This document shows positions 1-8,741 of a stretch of DNA of 30,076 nucleotides, piece after piece. The stretch's first letter is position 1, and the number at the start of each line of letters is the position of its first letter. This DNA is from Iamia sp038233335 (GTDB taxonomy: Bacteria > Actinomycetota > Acidimicrobiia > Acidimicrobiales > Iamiaceae), in assembly GCA_038233335.1 (NCBI GenBank), contig JBBSME010000024.1, positions 1 through 30,076 of the forward strand, in the 5' to 3' direction. The position numbers were made by a program, and so were the translations under genes. The notes below the pieces were generated by a model. That model made no database searches, was not told where the DNA came from, and was given only the letters and a program-made list of their open reading frames with translations.

Positions 1-1
1 C

Positions 2-706
2 GCCCTGTCCAACGAGTACGGCGTGGGCCGGGCCCGCAACCTGCTGGTCCGAGACATCGGCTACGTGGTGGAGGCGCGGGAGCGGGCGCTCGGCGCCGAT
101 CGCACCGACCGGGACGAGCGTCGGGTGATCGAACGCCTCATCGCCTCGCTCACCCCCGAAGGCGCCACCGTGGCCACCAGGCGCAAGGTGCGCCGCCTGC
201 TGCGGGGCCTCTACGAACCGGCCTCCGGCGGTTCGGGCGGTTCGGGCGGGTCGGGCGGCTCGAGGGGCGGACTGGTCAAGCCCCTCGCCACCAAGCTCAC
301 CTCGGGATCGGAGTTCGACGTGCCCGACGACGAGGGGGCGCCGGACAACAACGGCAACCGGTCCCACGCCGCCAAGGACTGGTTCGCCCCGGGCGGCACG
401 GCCGTCCGGGCGCCCATCGCCGGCAAGGTCGTCGAGGTCAAGCCCTCAAGGGGCAACAGTGGTCAGATCTTCGGCGGCGTGGTCAAGGTGCAGGGCGCCA
501 ACGGCAGGGTGTGGGTGTTCCGCCACGTCGACCCGACCGGCGTCAAGAAGGGCCAGCGGGTGGACGCCGGCGACCGGGTCGCCAAGATCACGAACTGGAC
601 CAGCGGCCCCGACCACGTGCACATCGAGCACTGGAAGACCCTGGGCGGCGGCTACAACAAGGGCAACATGCTCGACCCGATGGAGGCGCTCAAGCGGTTC
701 CTCTGA
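2..706 (+). CDS. M23-like (LytM) peptidase domain protein, 5' partial
   Basis: The frame is open to the left edge, so the true start is probably upstream; GTG at 23 is only the first internal start. Numbering from that codon, residues 1-65 form a charged helical region of unknown type. Residues 68-82 are a Gly/Ser linker made of GGS repeats. From about residue 85 to the end is a LytM/peptidase M23-type beta domain. H115 and D119 lie in the SHAAKD segment and H198/H200 in the DHVHIEH segment; these occupy the usual Zn-ligand positions (HxxxD and HxH). M23 domains usually cleave peptidoglycan cross-bridges outside the membrane. A signal peptide cannot be judged because the N-terminus is missing. 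The gene ends 82 nt before the leader ORF of the secretion ATPase and may help that machine cross the wall. The overall match is weak enough that a non-catalytic M23 relative is possible. Confidence 0.65.
   Translation, partial: ALSNEYGVGRARNLLVRDIGYVVEARERALGADRTDRDERRVIERLIASLTPEGATVATRRKVRRLLRGLYEPASGGSGGSGGSGGSRGGLVKPLATKLTSGSEFDVPDDEGAPDNNGNRSHAAKDWFAPGGTAVRAPIAGKVVEVKPSRGNSGQIFGGVVKVQGANGRVWVFRHVDPTGVKKGQRVDAGDRVAKITNWTSGPDHVHIEHWKTLGGGYNKGNMLDPMEALKRFL
229..263 (+). repeat. In-frame Gly-Gly-Ser codon repeat (protein linker)
   Basis: Four tandem units of about 9 nt (ggttcgggc and variants) encode a flexible GGSGGSGGSGGS linker inside the M23-like gene. It separates the N-terminal helical region from the peptidase-like domain. 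The synonymous Ser codons alternate between ttc-ggg and gtc-ggg contexts, so the array is a short, slightly diverged minisatellite that could change length by slippage. Confidence 0.7.
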
Positions 707-720
707 CCTGATAGACCACA

Positions 721-751
721 GCCCGAAGGGCCGAGCGGGGAAGGGCTCCCC
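721..751 (+). terminator. Possible weak terminator: two tandem small hairpins
   Basis: Just after the M23-like stop codon there is GCCC-GAA-GGGC (722-731 region), then GGGGA-AGGGC-TCCCC (737-751). Both are short and GC-rich, and no T-run follows, as is common in actinobacteria. This could be a weak terminator or attenuator between the peptidase gene and the secretion ATPase gene; read-through is likely. Confidence 0.25.
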
Positions 752-788
752 ATTCACGGGCGCGCGGCCATCGTCGAAGGTGGACCCC

Positions 789-815
789 ATGGACGACCGA
801 ACCGCCGCCCGATGA
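789..815 (+). CDS. Eight-residue leader ORF coupled to the secretion ATPase start
   Basis: ATG at 789 opens an 8-codon frame (MDDRTAAR) preceded by a good Shine-Dalgarno sequence, GAAGGTGG at 776-783, with 5-nt spacing. Its TGA (813-815) overlaps the ATG (812-814) of the large ATPase gene in an ATGA arrangement. The ATPase start itself has no purine-rich site in front of it. The simplest reading is translational coupling through a mini-cistron. No peptide function is implied. Confidence 0.45.
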   Translation: MDDRTAAR

Positions 816-3800
816 CCTCGCTCCACCTCCTCGTGGTCGACCGCTCCGGTCGGGCTCGCCCGGTGGTGATCGACGGCCCCGACCGCCTCACGGTCGCCAC
901 GGTGGCCGTCGCAGTGGCCGACGCCGTCGGCGAGGAGGAACCGGACCCCGCGCTGTTCATGGGGGAGCGTCGTCTCGAAGCGGACGACGACCTGGCCGAG
1001 GCCGGCGTCGTCCAGGGCGCCACGGTCGGGGTCGGTGCCCCGGTGGCCGACCCGGTGCGACCGCCTGAGGCTGACCTGGTGGCGGTGGTGACCGGGGGCC
1101 TCCACGCCGGGCGGCACGTCGACCTGTGGCCCGACACCGATGTGACGGTCGGGCGGGTCGAAGACGCCGACCTGCGCCTGCCCGACCCCGAGGTGAGCCG
1201 GGCCCACCTCGTCATCCGCCGTCGCGACGAGGGAGAAGGCGACGCGGTGCTGGCCCTCGACGTCGGGGCGCACAACGGGATCGGCCTTCGTGGGATCCGC
1301 ATCGACGGTGCGGCGGCGGTCGACCACGACGAGCCGCTCACCCTCGGCGCCAGCGTGGTGGAGGTCCGGCCCCCCATGGCCCCGGCCGCGGTCCTGGACC
1401 CGGTGGGGGGCGACGGCACCCGGCGCTTCAACCGCCCGCCTCGCATCCTTCCCCCGCTCGAGCCACCCGAGCTGGTGCTCCCCACCGAGCCCCGGGAGCC
1501 GACCAAGCGGCGCATCCCGCTGATCGCCGCCCTGCTGCCCATGCTGTTGGGGGTGGGCATGTTCGCCCTGATCGGCCCGTCGCCGTTCCTGCTGTTCATC
1601 CTGTTGTCGCCACTCATGTTGGCCGGCAACGCCTGGTCGGACCGTCGCCACGGACGCAAGGACCACAAGGCGGCCCGGGCCCGCTACGAGACCGAGATGG
1701 CCCAGGTGGAGCAACGGCTCGCGGCCCTGGTCATCGATGACGAACGGATGCGCCGTCACGCGTTTCCCGACCCGGCCGTGGTCATGGCCACCGTCCTCGG
1801 ACCGGGACGGAGACTGTGGGAACGGCGGGCCACCGACGACGATCACCTCGCCCTGCGCGTCGGCACCGCCGATGCTCCTGCCCGGGTGCAGGTCATCGGC
1901 GGCGATCGCAGCGAGCACCCCCCTCCCCCGGCGCGCAACGTGCCGGTGGTGGTGTCGCTCGGCGAGGCCGGCGTGGCCGGCGTGGCCGCCGCCGCCCGGC
2001 CGGTGCGCATGTCCATCGCCCGGGCCCTGGTGGCCCAGATCCTGGCCCTGCACGGGCCCCGGGAGATCCGCGTCGCCCTCATCACCGCAGCCGACGACGT
2101 CGACGACTGGGACTGGCTGGCCTGGGCGCCCCACACCGCCGCCCTGCGCGAGGGAGCGGCCCCCCTCATGGTGGCCACCGACCGCCAGCAGGCCGAGGCC
2201 CGCCTGACCGACCTGCGCGCCGTCATCACTGCCCGTACCGAGAAGCGGCGCGAACGGTTCGGGTCCGACGTCGTCGAGGTGCCTCGAGTGGTGCTGGTGC
2301 TCGACGGCGCCCGCCGCCTACGTCACCTCCGAGGTTTGGCCGACGTGCTCCGCGACGGCCCGGCCGTGGGCGTGTTCGCCCTGTGCCTCGACCAGGACGA
2401 ACACAGCCTGCCCGAGGAATGCCAGGCCACGGTGGTAGCCGAAGGCGAGCGCGACACCCGGGCCACGGTCCGTCGCCCGAACCGCGACCCGGTCCACGAT
2501 GTCCTCGTCGACGGCCTTGACGGCGCCTTCGCCGACCGGGTCGCACGCGCCCTCGCCCCCCTGCGCGACCTGGGCCGGAGCGGCGACAGTGGTTCTGAGA
2601 TCCCGGCCACGGCCCGCTTCTGCGAAGTGGCCGAGATCGACGAGCCCACCGCCGTCGACGTGATCGACCGCTGGGCCGGCGGCGGTCGGTCGACCCGGGC
2701 CCTGCTCGGTGTATCCGACACCGGACCGTTCACCGTCGACCTGCGGCGCGACGGACCCCACACCCTCATCGCCGGGACGACCGGTGCCGGCAAGTCCGAG
2801 CTGCTCCAGACGCTGGTGGCCTCCCTCGCCCTGGCCAACCGGCCCGACGCCATGTCGTTCGTGCTGGTCGACTACAAGGGCGGCGCCGCCTTCCGTGACT
2901 GCGCCCGGCTCCCCCACTGCGCCGGGCTGATCACCGACCTCGACGGGCACCTGGTGGACCGGGCCCTGCGCAGCCTCGACGCCGAGCTCAAGCGTCGCGA
3001 GCGCGTCCTGGCCGCCGCCGACGCCAAGGACATCGACGACCTGGTGGCCGGCGGAGGTTCCCTGGCCCGCCTGGTGATCGTGATCGACGAGTTCGCCTCA
3101 CTCATCGAGGAGGTGCCCGACTTCGTCACCGGAATCGTGGGCATCGGCATGCGGGGGCGCAGCCTGGGCGTCCACGTGGTCCTGGCCACCCAGCGCCCGG
3201 GCGGGGCCGTCACCGCCGATCTGCGGGCCAACGTCAACCTGCGCCTGTGCCTGCGGGTGAACGACTCCCAGGAGTCGAGCGATGTCATCGAGGTGGCCGA
3301 CGCCGCCTCCATCCCCCGGTCCCGGCCCGGCCGCGCCCTGGCCCGGACCGGGGCCGGAGAGGTCACCGCCTTCCAGACGGCCCGGGTCGGAGGGCCCCGT
3401 GCCGGTGGGGCCACGCCGGACCGTCCGGTCGAGGCCACCCAAGCCACCCTGATGGCCTTCGGCACCGACCCCCGACCCGGCGAAGCCCTCGACGACGTCC
3501 CCGACGCTGTCGGCGACCCCGGCGAGACCGACCTCTCCGTGCTGGTCGACGCCATCGCGGCGGCGGCCGAGGAGCTCGGCGCAGAGCCCCCCGCCGCGCC
3601 GTGGCTGGCCCCGCTGGCGGCCCAGGTGAGCACCGACGAGGTGGCCGCCGCCGCCGGACCGGCCGTCGGCGCCCCCGGAGCGGTCCACGGAGTGGCCCTC
3701 GGCCTGGCCGACCTCCCGGCTCAGCAGGCCAGGGCACCCTTCGAGGTGGACCTGGCGGCCGCCGGCAACCTGGCCGTCCTGGGCACCGCCCGCAGCGGCC

Positions 3801-5152
3801 GAACCACCGTGTTGCGCACCCTCGCACTGGGCCTGGCCGAAGGGGCGGGCCCCGACCGGTTGCACCTCTACGGGCTCGACGGTGGCGTGCGGGGCTTGGC
3901 CGCCCTCGCCGAGCTGCCCCACACCGGTGCCGTGGTGGCCACTGATGACTTCGACCGCACCGAGCGCCTGGTTCGGGTGGTGTCGGGCTTGGTGGAGGAA
4001 CGCCAGCGCGGGGCCGGCGAGGACGCTCCGACAGTGGTGTTCCTCGTCGACAGCTACGAGGCCGTGGTCAACCGCTTCGCCGAGCGCGACGGCGGCTGGC
4101 TGCCCGACGCCATCGACCGCATCGCCCGCGAGGGCCCGTCGGTCGGCGTGCACGTCGCCCTCACCACCGACCGCACCGGGTTCAACATGAGGCTGGCCTC
4201 CGCGTTCTCGGCGCGGATGGTGCTCCGCCAGGCCGACAAGGAAGACGACGCCCTGGCGGGCCTCGACCTGAAGACCGTTCCCTCCAACCGCCCACCGGGG
4301 CGGGCGGTGTGGGTGGACGGCAACCTGGAGGTGCAGGTCGCAGTCGTCGGCGACGATCCCACGGCGGGGGCCCAGGACGACGCCGTCCGCGGTGCGGCCC
4401 AGGACATGCCCGCGGCACAGCCAGGGTCGAGCCCCCGCCGGGTCGATCCACTACCCGAGGTGGTCCGTCTGGACGAGCTGGCCCCAGCCGAGACCCGCCG
4501 GGCCGCGGAGGCGAACCTCGGCATCGACGCCGACGGCCAGGCGGTCACCATCGACCTGACCGTCCTGACCCCGGGCTTCGTGGTGGCGGGGCCGCCCACC
4601 TCGGGGCGCTCCACCGCGCTGATGACCCTCGTCGACTCGCTACCGGGCCTCGATGACGGCTGCTGGCAGGCGGTGGTGGTCACCCCCCGCCCCTCGCCGT
4701 TGCGGGACCTGGACCGGCCCGGCGTGGCGGTGCTGAGCGGATCCGAGCTGGAGGACACCCTGGAGGACGCCCTCGACGAGGCTCTCGACGAGGCCACCGA
4801 GGGAACCCTGCTCGTCATCGACGACGCCGAGATGGTGCCCGACGGCAAGGCCACCCGACTGCTGGAGGCCCGGGTGCGCCGCGCTCGCGACGAGGGGCTG
4901 GCGGTGGTGGTCGGGGTGACCACCGACGACCTGTTGCTGGCCCGGTACCGGGGATGGCTGGCCGACCTGCGCCGGGCCCGCACCGGGCTGCTCCTGGCTC
5001 CGACCTCCACGGTCGACGGCGAGGTCTTCGACCTCAAGCTGCCTCGTAGCATCGGTGGCTCCTGGCCGGCCGGTCGCGGCTTGCTGGTCACCCGAGGCCG
5101 CCACGAGCCGGTCCAGGTCGCGCTGCCGTCGCTTCTGGCCCCCCGGGGGTGA
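812..5152 (+). CDS. Ubl-FHA-FtsK/SpoIIIE triple-ATPase, type VII secretion EssC/EccC-like
   Basis: This 1446-residue membrane ATPase is of the class that drives type VII (ESX/Ess) protein export. Residues 1-80 look ubiquitin-like (YukD-type), with an AEAGVVQGATV ending. Residues 105-185 form an FHA domain (VGR near 113, SRAHL near 129), which would read phosphothreonine. Residues 234-275 hold two transmembrane helices, followed by a charged helical stalk. ATPase 1 has an intact Walker A (GTTGAGKSE, K661) and Walker B (LVIVIDEF, D759/E760). ATPase 2 has GTARSGRTT, with Arg997 in place of Lys, and its Walker B acidic pair reads DS (D1080). ATPase 3 has GPPTSGRST (Arg1266) with IDD. FHA plus TM plus ATPases resembles firmicute EssC more than mycobacterial EccC. 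The Ubl and FHA fused on one chain is unusual. The next gene is a Ser/Thr kinase, a plausible source of the phosphothreonine signal. Confidence 0.85.
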   Translation: MTSLHLLVVDRSGRARPVVIDGPDRLTVATVAVAVADAVGEEEPDPALFMGERRLEADDDLAEAGVVQGATVGVGAPVADPVRPPEADLVAVVTGGLHAGRHVDLWPDTDVTVGRVEDADLRLPDPEVSRAHLVIRRRDEGEGDAVLALDVGAHNGIGLRGIRIDGAAAVDHDEPLTLGASVVEVRPPMAPAAVLDPVGGDGTRRFNRPPRILPPLEPPELVLPTEPREPTKRRIPLIAALLPMLLGVGMFALIGPSPFLLFILLSPLMLAGNAWSDRRHGRKDHKAARARYETEMAQVEQRLAALVIDDERMRRHAFPDPAVVMATVLGPGRRLWERRATDDDHLALRVGTADAPARVQVIGGDRSEHPPPPARNVPVVVSLGEAGVAGVAAAARPVRMSIARALVAQILALHGPREIRVALITAADDVDDWDWLAWAPHTAALREGAAPLMVATDRQQAEARLTDLRAVITARTEKRRERFGSDVVEVPRVVLVLDGARRLRHLRGLADVLRDGPAVGVFALCLDQDEHSLPEECQATVVAEGERDTRATVRRPNRDPVHDVLVDGLDGAFADRVARALAPLRDLGRSGDSGSEIPATARFCEVAEIDEPTAVDVIDRWAGGGRSTRALLGVSDTGPFTVDLRRDGPHTLIAGTTGAGKSELLQTLVASLALANRPDAMSFVLVDYKGGAAFRDCARLPHCAGLITDLDGHLVDRALRSLDAELKRRERVLAAADAKDIDDLVAGGGSLARLVIVIDEFASLIEEVPDFVTGIVGIGMRGRSLGVHVVLATQRPGGAVTADLRANVNLRLCLRVNDSQESSDVIEVADAASIPRSRPGRALARTGAGEVTAFQTARVGGPRAGGATPDRPVEATQATLMAFGTDPRPGEALDDVPDAVGDPGETDLSVLVDAIAAAAEELGAEPPAAPWLAPLAAQVSTDEVAAAAGPAVGAPGAVHGVALGLADLPAQQARAPFEVDLAAAGNLAVLGTARSGRTTVLRTLALGLAEGAGPDRLHLYGLDGGVRGLAALAELPHTGAVVATDDFDRTERLVRVVSGLVEERQRGAGEDAPTVVFLVDSYEAVVNRFAERDGGWLPDAIDRIAREGPSVGVHVALTTDRTGFNMRLASAFSARMVLRQADKEDDALAGLDLKTVPSNRPPGRAVWVDGNLEVQVAVVGDDPTAGAQDDAVRGAAQDMPAAQPGSSPRRVDPLPEVVRLDELAPAETRRAAEANLGIDADGQAVTIDLTVLTPGFVVAGPPTSGRSTALMTLVDSLPGLDDGCWQAVVVTPRPSPLRDLDRPGVAVLSGSELEDTLEDALDEALDEATEGTLLVIDDAEMVPDGKATRLLEARVRRARDEGLAVVVGVTTDDLLLARYRGWLADLRRARTGLLLAPTSTVDGEVFDLKLPRSIGGSWPAGRGLLVTRGRHEPVQVALPSLLAPRG

Positions 5153-5214
5153 GTGCTCAGGTCGCACCTTCCTCCCGACGGCGGGGCGGACGATGCCCGA
5201 GCGTTGGTTGCGGG

Positions 5215-5220
5215 TATGCT
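5215..5220 (+). promoter_or_regulatory. Possible -10 box for the kinase-MoxR-DUF58 operon
   Basis: TATGCT matches the actinobacterial TAnnnT -10 consensus and is preceded by GGG. It lies in the 155-nt gap between the ATPase gene and the preferred kinase start at 5308. No convincing -35 element is visible at 17-19 nt. It would allow the kinase operon to be expressed apart from the upstream ATPase. Confidence 0.3.
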
Positions 5221-5307
5221 CCGCCAGCCCGGCCGCAGCCACGCGGGAGGGCGGGAGGCCGACACGTCATCATGGTGACGGACGCTGCGAGGCGGCGAGG
5301 ACGTGCG

Positions 5308-7752
5308 ATGGACCGCAGCTCGGGACGCGAGGGACCGCCCGTCATCCCTGACGCACACCGGGACGCGACGGCACTGCCACCGGCGGGCGACGGTCACCGT
5401 CGCTGGTCCATCGTCCTGTCCGGGCAGGACGCCGTGCTGCACGAGACGCCGACGCGGATGCGCTCGACGCGCGATCGACGTCCCTTCGAAGCCCGGCTGC
5501 AGGCGCTCCGCGCCCTGGGGCCAGAGCCCGGGCTCGATCCGATCCTCGACGGTGGCGTGGCCTCCGGTCGGGGCTGGTGGGTGACCCCCGCCGGAGGACG
5601 CTCGCTAGACCAGGACCGACCGGGGTCCCTCGCCGAGGCCATCGCCGTCGGCGTCGGCCTCGCCACCGCCCTCGGTCGGGTCCACGCCGCCGGCCTCGTC
5701 CACGGCCGGGTCGCCCTCGACACCGTCCAGCTGGTGGCCACCGGGGCCCGCCTCGAGCTCAACCCCGTGCCTCCCGTGGCGCCGATGGCACCCGGCGACG
5801 GCTCCGCCCGCCCCCACGTCCCCCCCGAGGTGCTGGAGGGTCAGCCCTGGACCCCACCCGGTGACCTGTGGGCGCTGGGCTCGGTCCTCTACCAGCTGAT
5901 CGAGGGAGACCCCCCGTTCGCCCGTGAGGCGGCCCGGGGGGCCCTGGAGGTGCTCATGGCGGTCACCCTCGGTGGGTCGGTGACCTTCCACCGGCCCGAC
6001 GTGGACGAAGGGCTCCGACGCGCCCTCCTTCGGGCGCTCGACGCCGACCCCGCGCACCGGCCGACGGCCAGCGCCTTCGGCGCCGTGCTCGTCACCACCA
6101 CCGGTGCTCCCCTGGCTAGCCGGCTCGACACGGTGACCCCAGGGGGCGTCGAGGCCCCCGACCTCGATGACCCCGCTACGGGGTCGGAGGTGGGGCGCCC
6201 TCTGGGCTCGGGCTACCTGCTCACCGAGCCCCTCGGTCGGGGTGCCATGGGCCGGGTGTGGCGAGGCGTGCGCCGCTCCGACGGCACGGCCATGGCGGTC
6301 AAGGTGCTGCGCCCGGAGCTGGCTGACGACCCCGAGCAGGTCGCCCGCTTCCTCGCCGAGCGCAACGCCCTGCGAGCCGTGGTCGATGACCGGGTCGTGC
6401 GGGTCCACGACCTCGTCGTCGAGGGCTCGGTCCTGGCCATCGTCATGGACCTCGTCGACGGTGGCGACCTGCGCACCGCCATGGGATCCGAGGGCCCCAT
6501 CTCGCCCGGGCGGGCGGCGACCCTGCTCGCCGGGGTGGCAGGCGGATTGGCTGCAGTGCACCGGGCGGGAATCGTCCACCGCGACGTGAAACCCGAGAAC
6601 GTCCTCATGACCGCAGGAGAACCGCCGGTGCGCCTCACCGACTTCGGTGTCGCCCGCATCGTCGACGGTGCCACCCTCACCCGCCCGACCCAGCTCATCG
6701 GCACCCCCGACTACGTCGCTCCCGAGCTCGTCGCCGGTCGACAGCCGTCGCCGGCGGCCGACATCTACGCCCTCGGGATCATGACCTACGAGGTCCTGGT
6801 GGGTCGTCGACCGTTCGTCGGGCCCACGCAGGCCGCGGTGCTCCGTGCCCACCTCGACGAGCCGCCGATGCCACCACCGGACATCGCACCAGCCCTCTGG
6901 CAGGTCCTGGCCGCCTGCCTGGCCAAGGACCCCGAGCGGCGCCCCTCGGCCGAAGAGGTGGCTGAGCGCCTGAACCGCCTGGCCCCGACCTTGGCCGGAG
7001 CCCCGCCGATGGCCCGCCTCCCGGCCCCGCCCGAGCCGGTGTTCGCACCGGCCGCGGCCCCGGCCTCATCCGGGTTCGACCCGCAGGCCGCCCCTGCCGT
7101 GCCCGCTCCCGCCCCCCTCGCCCTGGCCGGGCCCGGCGACGACGGTGACGGCCGTCTCGAGACCCGGGCCGGGCGCCGCCCGCAGTCCGCCCCGCCGGAA
7201 CAGGAGGCGGCGGGCGGGCGCCGCTGGCCGTGGGTCGTCGCGCTCGCCGTGCTGCTCCTGGTCGTCGTCGCCGCCGGCTTCGTGACGTCACGGCGCGACG
7301 ATGACCCCACGGCCGGGTCAGCCGACGACCCGGCCGCTCGTGAGGGCCAGGTGGAGATCGGCTACGTCGCGCTCCCCATCGAGGTCGCAGCCTCGGGCGA
7401 GGGCGGTCGTGTGGCGGTGACCTACGCCGCGCCCGTCGGGTCCGACGCTGACACCCAGCTGGTGTTGCAGATCGTGGCCGACGCCGACCAGCCCCAGGAG
7501 GCCTCCCAGGTCGAGTTCGATGCCGTGGGCGGAGCCAGCTCCGGCTCCGGAGGTGCCGTCCTCACCCTCGATGACGATGAGGACGGCTTGAACGACATCG
7601 TGACCTTCGATCCGGCCGCCTTCGACCTGGACGTCGAGGTCGCGCCCGAGGCCTGCGTCTGGGTGTTCCTCCCCTACCGCGACACCGCCCCCGAGCCGGC
7701 CGACATCGGCCTGGATGCGTTCGCCTCCGACTGCGCGAGAATCGCCGGGTGA
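5308..7752 (+). CDS. Membrane Ser/Thr protein kinase with N-terminal pseudokinase domain
   Basis: I prefer the ATG at 5308 because GGCGAGG lies 7 nt before it; ATG 5272 and GTG 5149 are in-frame alternatives. Length is 814 residues from 5308. Residues about 30-275 are kinase-like (DLWALGSVLYQLIEGDPPF and PPE are kept), but the catalytic loop reads HGRVALDT at 132 and no DFG follows, so this lobe is a pseudokinase. Residues about 297-570 form a complete Hanks-type kinase: GRGAMG loop, K332 (MAVKVL), catalytic HRDVKPEN at 424-431, DFG at 445, then GTPDYVAPE. A Pro/Ala-rich linker leads to one TM helix (640-662). An acidic outer domain of about 150 residues follows, containing a DDDEDGLND segment. 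Its FHA-bearing neighbour is a likely substrate reader. The 3' end overlaps the MoxR gene by 4 nt. Confidence 0.9.
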   Translation: MDRSSGREGPPVIPDAHRDATALPPAGDGHRRWSIVLSGQDAVLHETPTRMRSTRDRRPFEARLQALRALGPEPGLDPILDGGVASGRGWWVTPAGGRSLDQDRPGSLAEAIAVGVGLATALGRVHAAGLVHGRVALDTVQLVATGARLELNPVPPVAPMAPGDGSARPHVPPEVLEGQPWTPPGDLWALGSVLYQLIEGDPPFAREAARGALEVLMAVTLGGSVTFHRPDVDEGLRRALLRALDADPAHRPTASAFGAVLVTTTGAPLASRLDTVTPGGVEAPDLDDPATGSEVGRPLGSGYLLTEPLGRGAMGRVWRGVRRSDGTAMAVKVLRPELADDPEQVARFLAERNALRAVVDDRVVRVHDLVVEGSVLAIVMDLVDGGDLRTAMGSEGPISPGRAATLLAGVAGGLAAVHRAGIVHRDVKPENVLMTAGEPPVRLTDFGVARIVDGATLTRPTQLIGTPDYVAPELVAGRQPSPAADIYALGIMTYEVLVGRRPFVGPTQAAVLRAHLDEPPMPPPDIAPALWQVLAACLAKDPERRPSAEEVAERLNRLAPTLAGAPPMARLPAPPEPVFAPAAAPASSGFDPQAAPAVPAPAPLALAGPGDDGDGRLETRAGRRPQSAPPEQEAAGGRRWPWVVALAVLLLVVVAAGFVTSRRDDDPTAGSADDPAAREGQVEIGYVALPIEVAASGEGGRVAVTYAAPVGSDADTQLVLQIVADADQPQEASQVEFDAVGGASSGSGGAVLTLDDDEDGLNDIVTFDPAAFDLDVEVAPEACVWVFLPYRDTAPEPADIGLDAFASDCARIAG

Positions 7753-8741
7753 CCGACAGCGAGCGGGTCCCCGATGGGCGCCCCGGAGTGGAACCTCGCT
7801 CCGTCAAGTGGGCCCGGGAACAGGCCGAGGCCCTCCAAGCCAACGTGGAGACCGTGCTCAAGGGCAAGGCCGACGTCGTGCGCCTGGCGCTCGTCGCCCT
7901 CTTCAGCGAGGGTCACCTGCTCGTCGAGGACGTGCCCGGAGTGGGCAAGACGACCCTGGCCCGGTGCCTGGCCACGTCCATCGACGCCGCGTGGAACCGG
8001 ATCCAGTTCACCCCGGACCTCCTCCCCTCGGACATCACCGGAGTGTCGATCTGGAACCAGGAGACGAGGGAGTTCGAGTTCCGATCCGGCCCCGTGTTCG
8101 CCAACGTCGTGGTCGCAGATGAGATCAACCGGGCCTCGCCGAAGGCCCAGTCCGCCCTACTGGAGGTGATGGAGGAACGCCAGGTCACCACCGAGGGCGC
8201 CACCCGGACGGTCCCCCGGCCCTTCCTCGTGCTCGCCACCCAGAACCCCATCGACCTCGACGGCACCTATCGGTTGCCCGAGGCTCAGCTCGACCGGTTC
8301 CTTCTGCGCATCGGCGTCGGATACCCGTCGCTGGAGGAGGAGGCTCGGCTGCTCGACCAGCGGTCGGCGCGGGGGGTCCCCCAGATCGGTCCGGTGCTCG
8401 GGCTCGAGGACGTCCAGACGATGATCGACATCGCCTCGCACGTCCACGTCGATCCGTCCCTCTCCCGCTACGTGGTCGAGGTGGCCGATGCCAGCCGGAG
8501 GGTGCCCGAGGTCCTGCTGGGCGCCAGCCCCCGGGCCAGCCTGGCGCTGCTCCGCGCCGCGCAGACCCACGCTCTCTTGGCCGGTCGCAGCTACGTGGTG
8601 CCTCAGGACGTCAAGCAGCTGACCGGGCCCGTCCTCGCCCACCGCCTGGTGCTGGCACCCGACGCCGAGGTGGAGGGGCGCCGAGCCGACGAGGTGCTGG
8701 CAGAGGTGATCGCCTCGGTTCCAGTGCCGACCGGACGATGA
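7749..8741 (+). CDS. MoxR-family AAA+ ATPase
   Basis: A 330-residue MoxR ATPase, a chaperone-like AAA+ protein that usually works with DUF58/VWA partners on envelope or metal-cofactor assembly. Walker A is GVGKTT at residues 64-69, Walker B is VVVADEIN with D124/E125, and the GATQNP-like sensor appears as LATQNPIDLDGTYRLPEAQLDRF. Length and motifs are normal for the family. The GTG start at 7749 shares GTGA with the kinase stop, and the gene's own stop shares ATGA with the DUF58 start, so the three genes should be translationally coupled. Confidence 0.95.
   Translation: MTDSERVPDGRPGVEPRSVKWAREQAEALQANVETVLKGKADVVRLALVALFSEGHLLVEDVPGVGKTTLARCLATSIDAAWNRIQFTPDLLPSDITGVSIWNQETREFEFRSGPVFANVVVADEINRASPKAQSALLEVMEERQVTTEGATRTVPRPFLVLATQNPIDLDGTYRLPEAQLDRFLLRIGVGYPSLEEEARLLDQRSARGVPQIGPVLGLEDVQTMIDIASHVHVDPSLSRYVVEVADASRRVPEVLLGASPRASLALLRAAQTHALLAGRSYVVPQDVKQLTGPVLAHRLVLAPDAEVEGRRADEVLAEVIASVPVPTGR

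Noticed and set aside
446..2134. Long open frame on the minus strand, 562 codons
   Set aside because: It lies antisense to the M23-like and secretion ATPase genes, is rich in His/Gly/Arg as expected from GC-rich reverse frames, and has no recognisable domain.
5149..5307. N-terminal extension of the kinase from GTG 5149
   Set aside because: The residues are Arg/Gly-rich with no conservation pattern, and a -10 box lies within the stretch; ATG 5308 has a ribosome-binding site.
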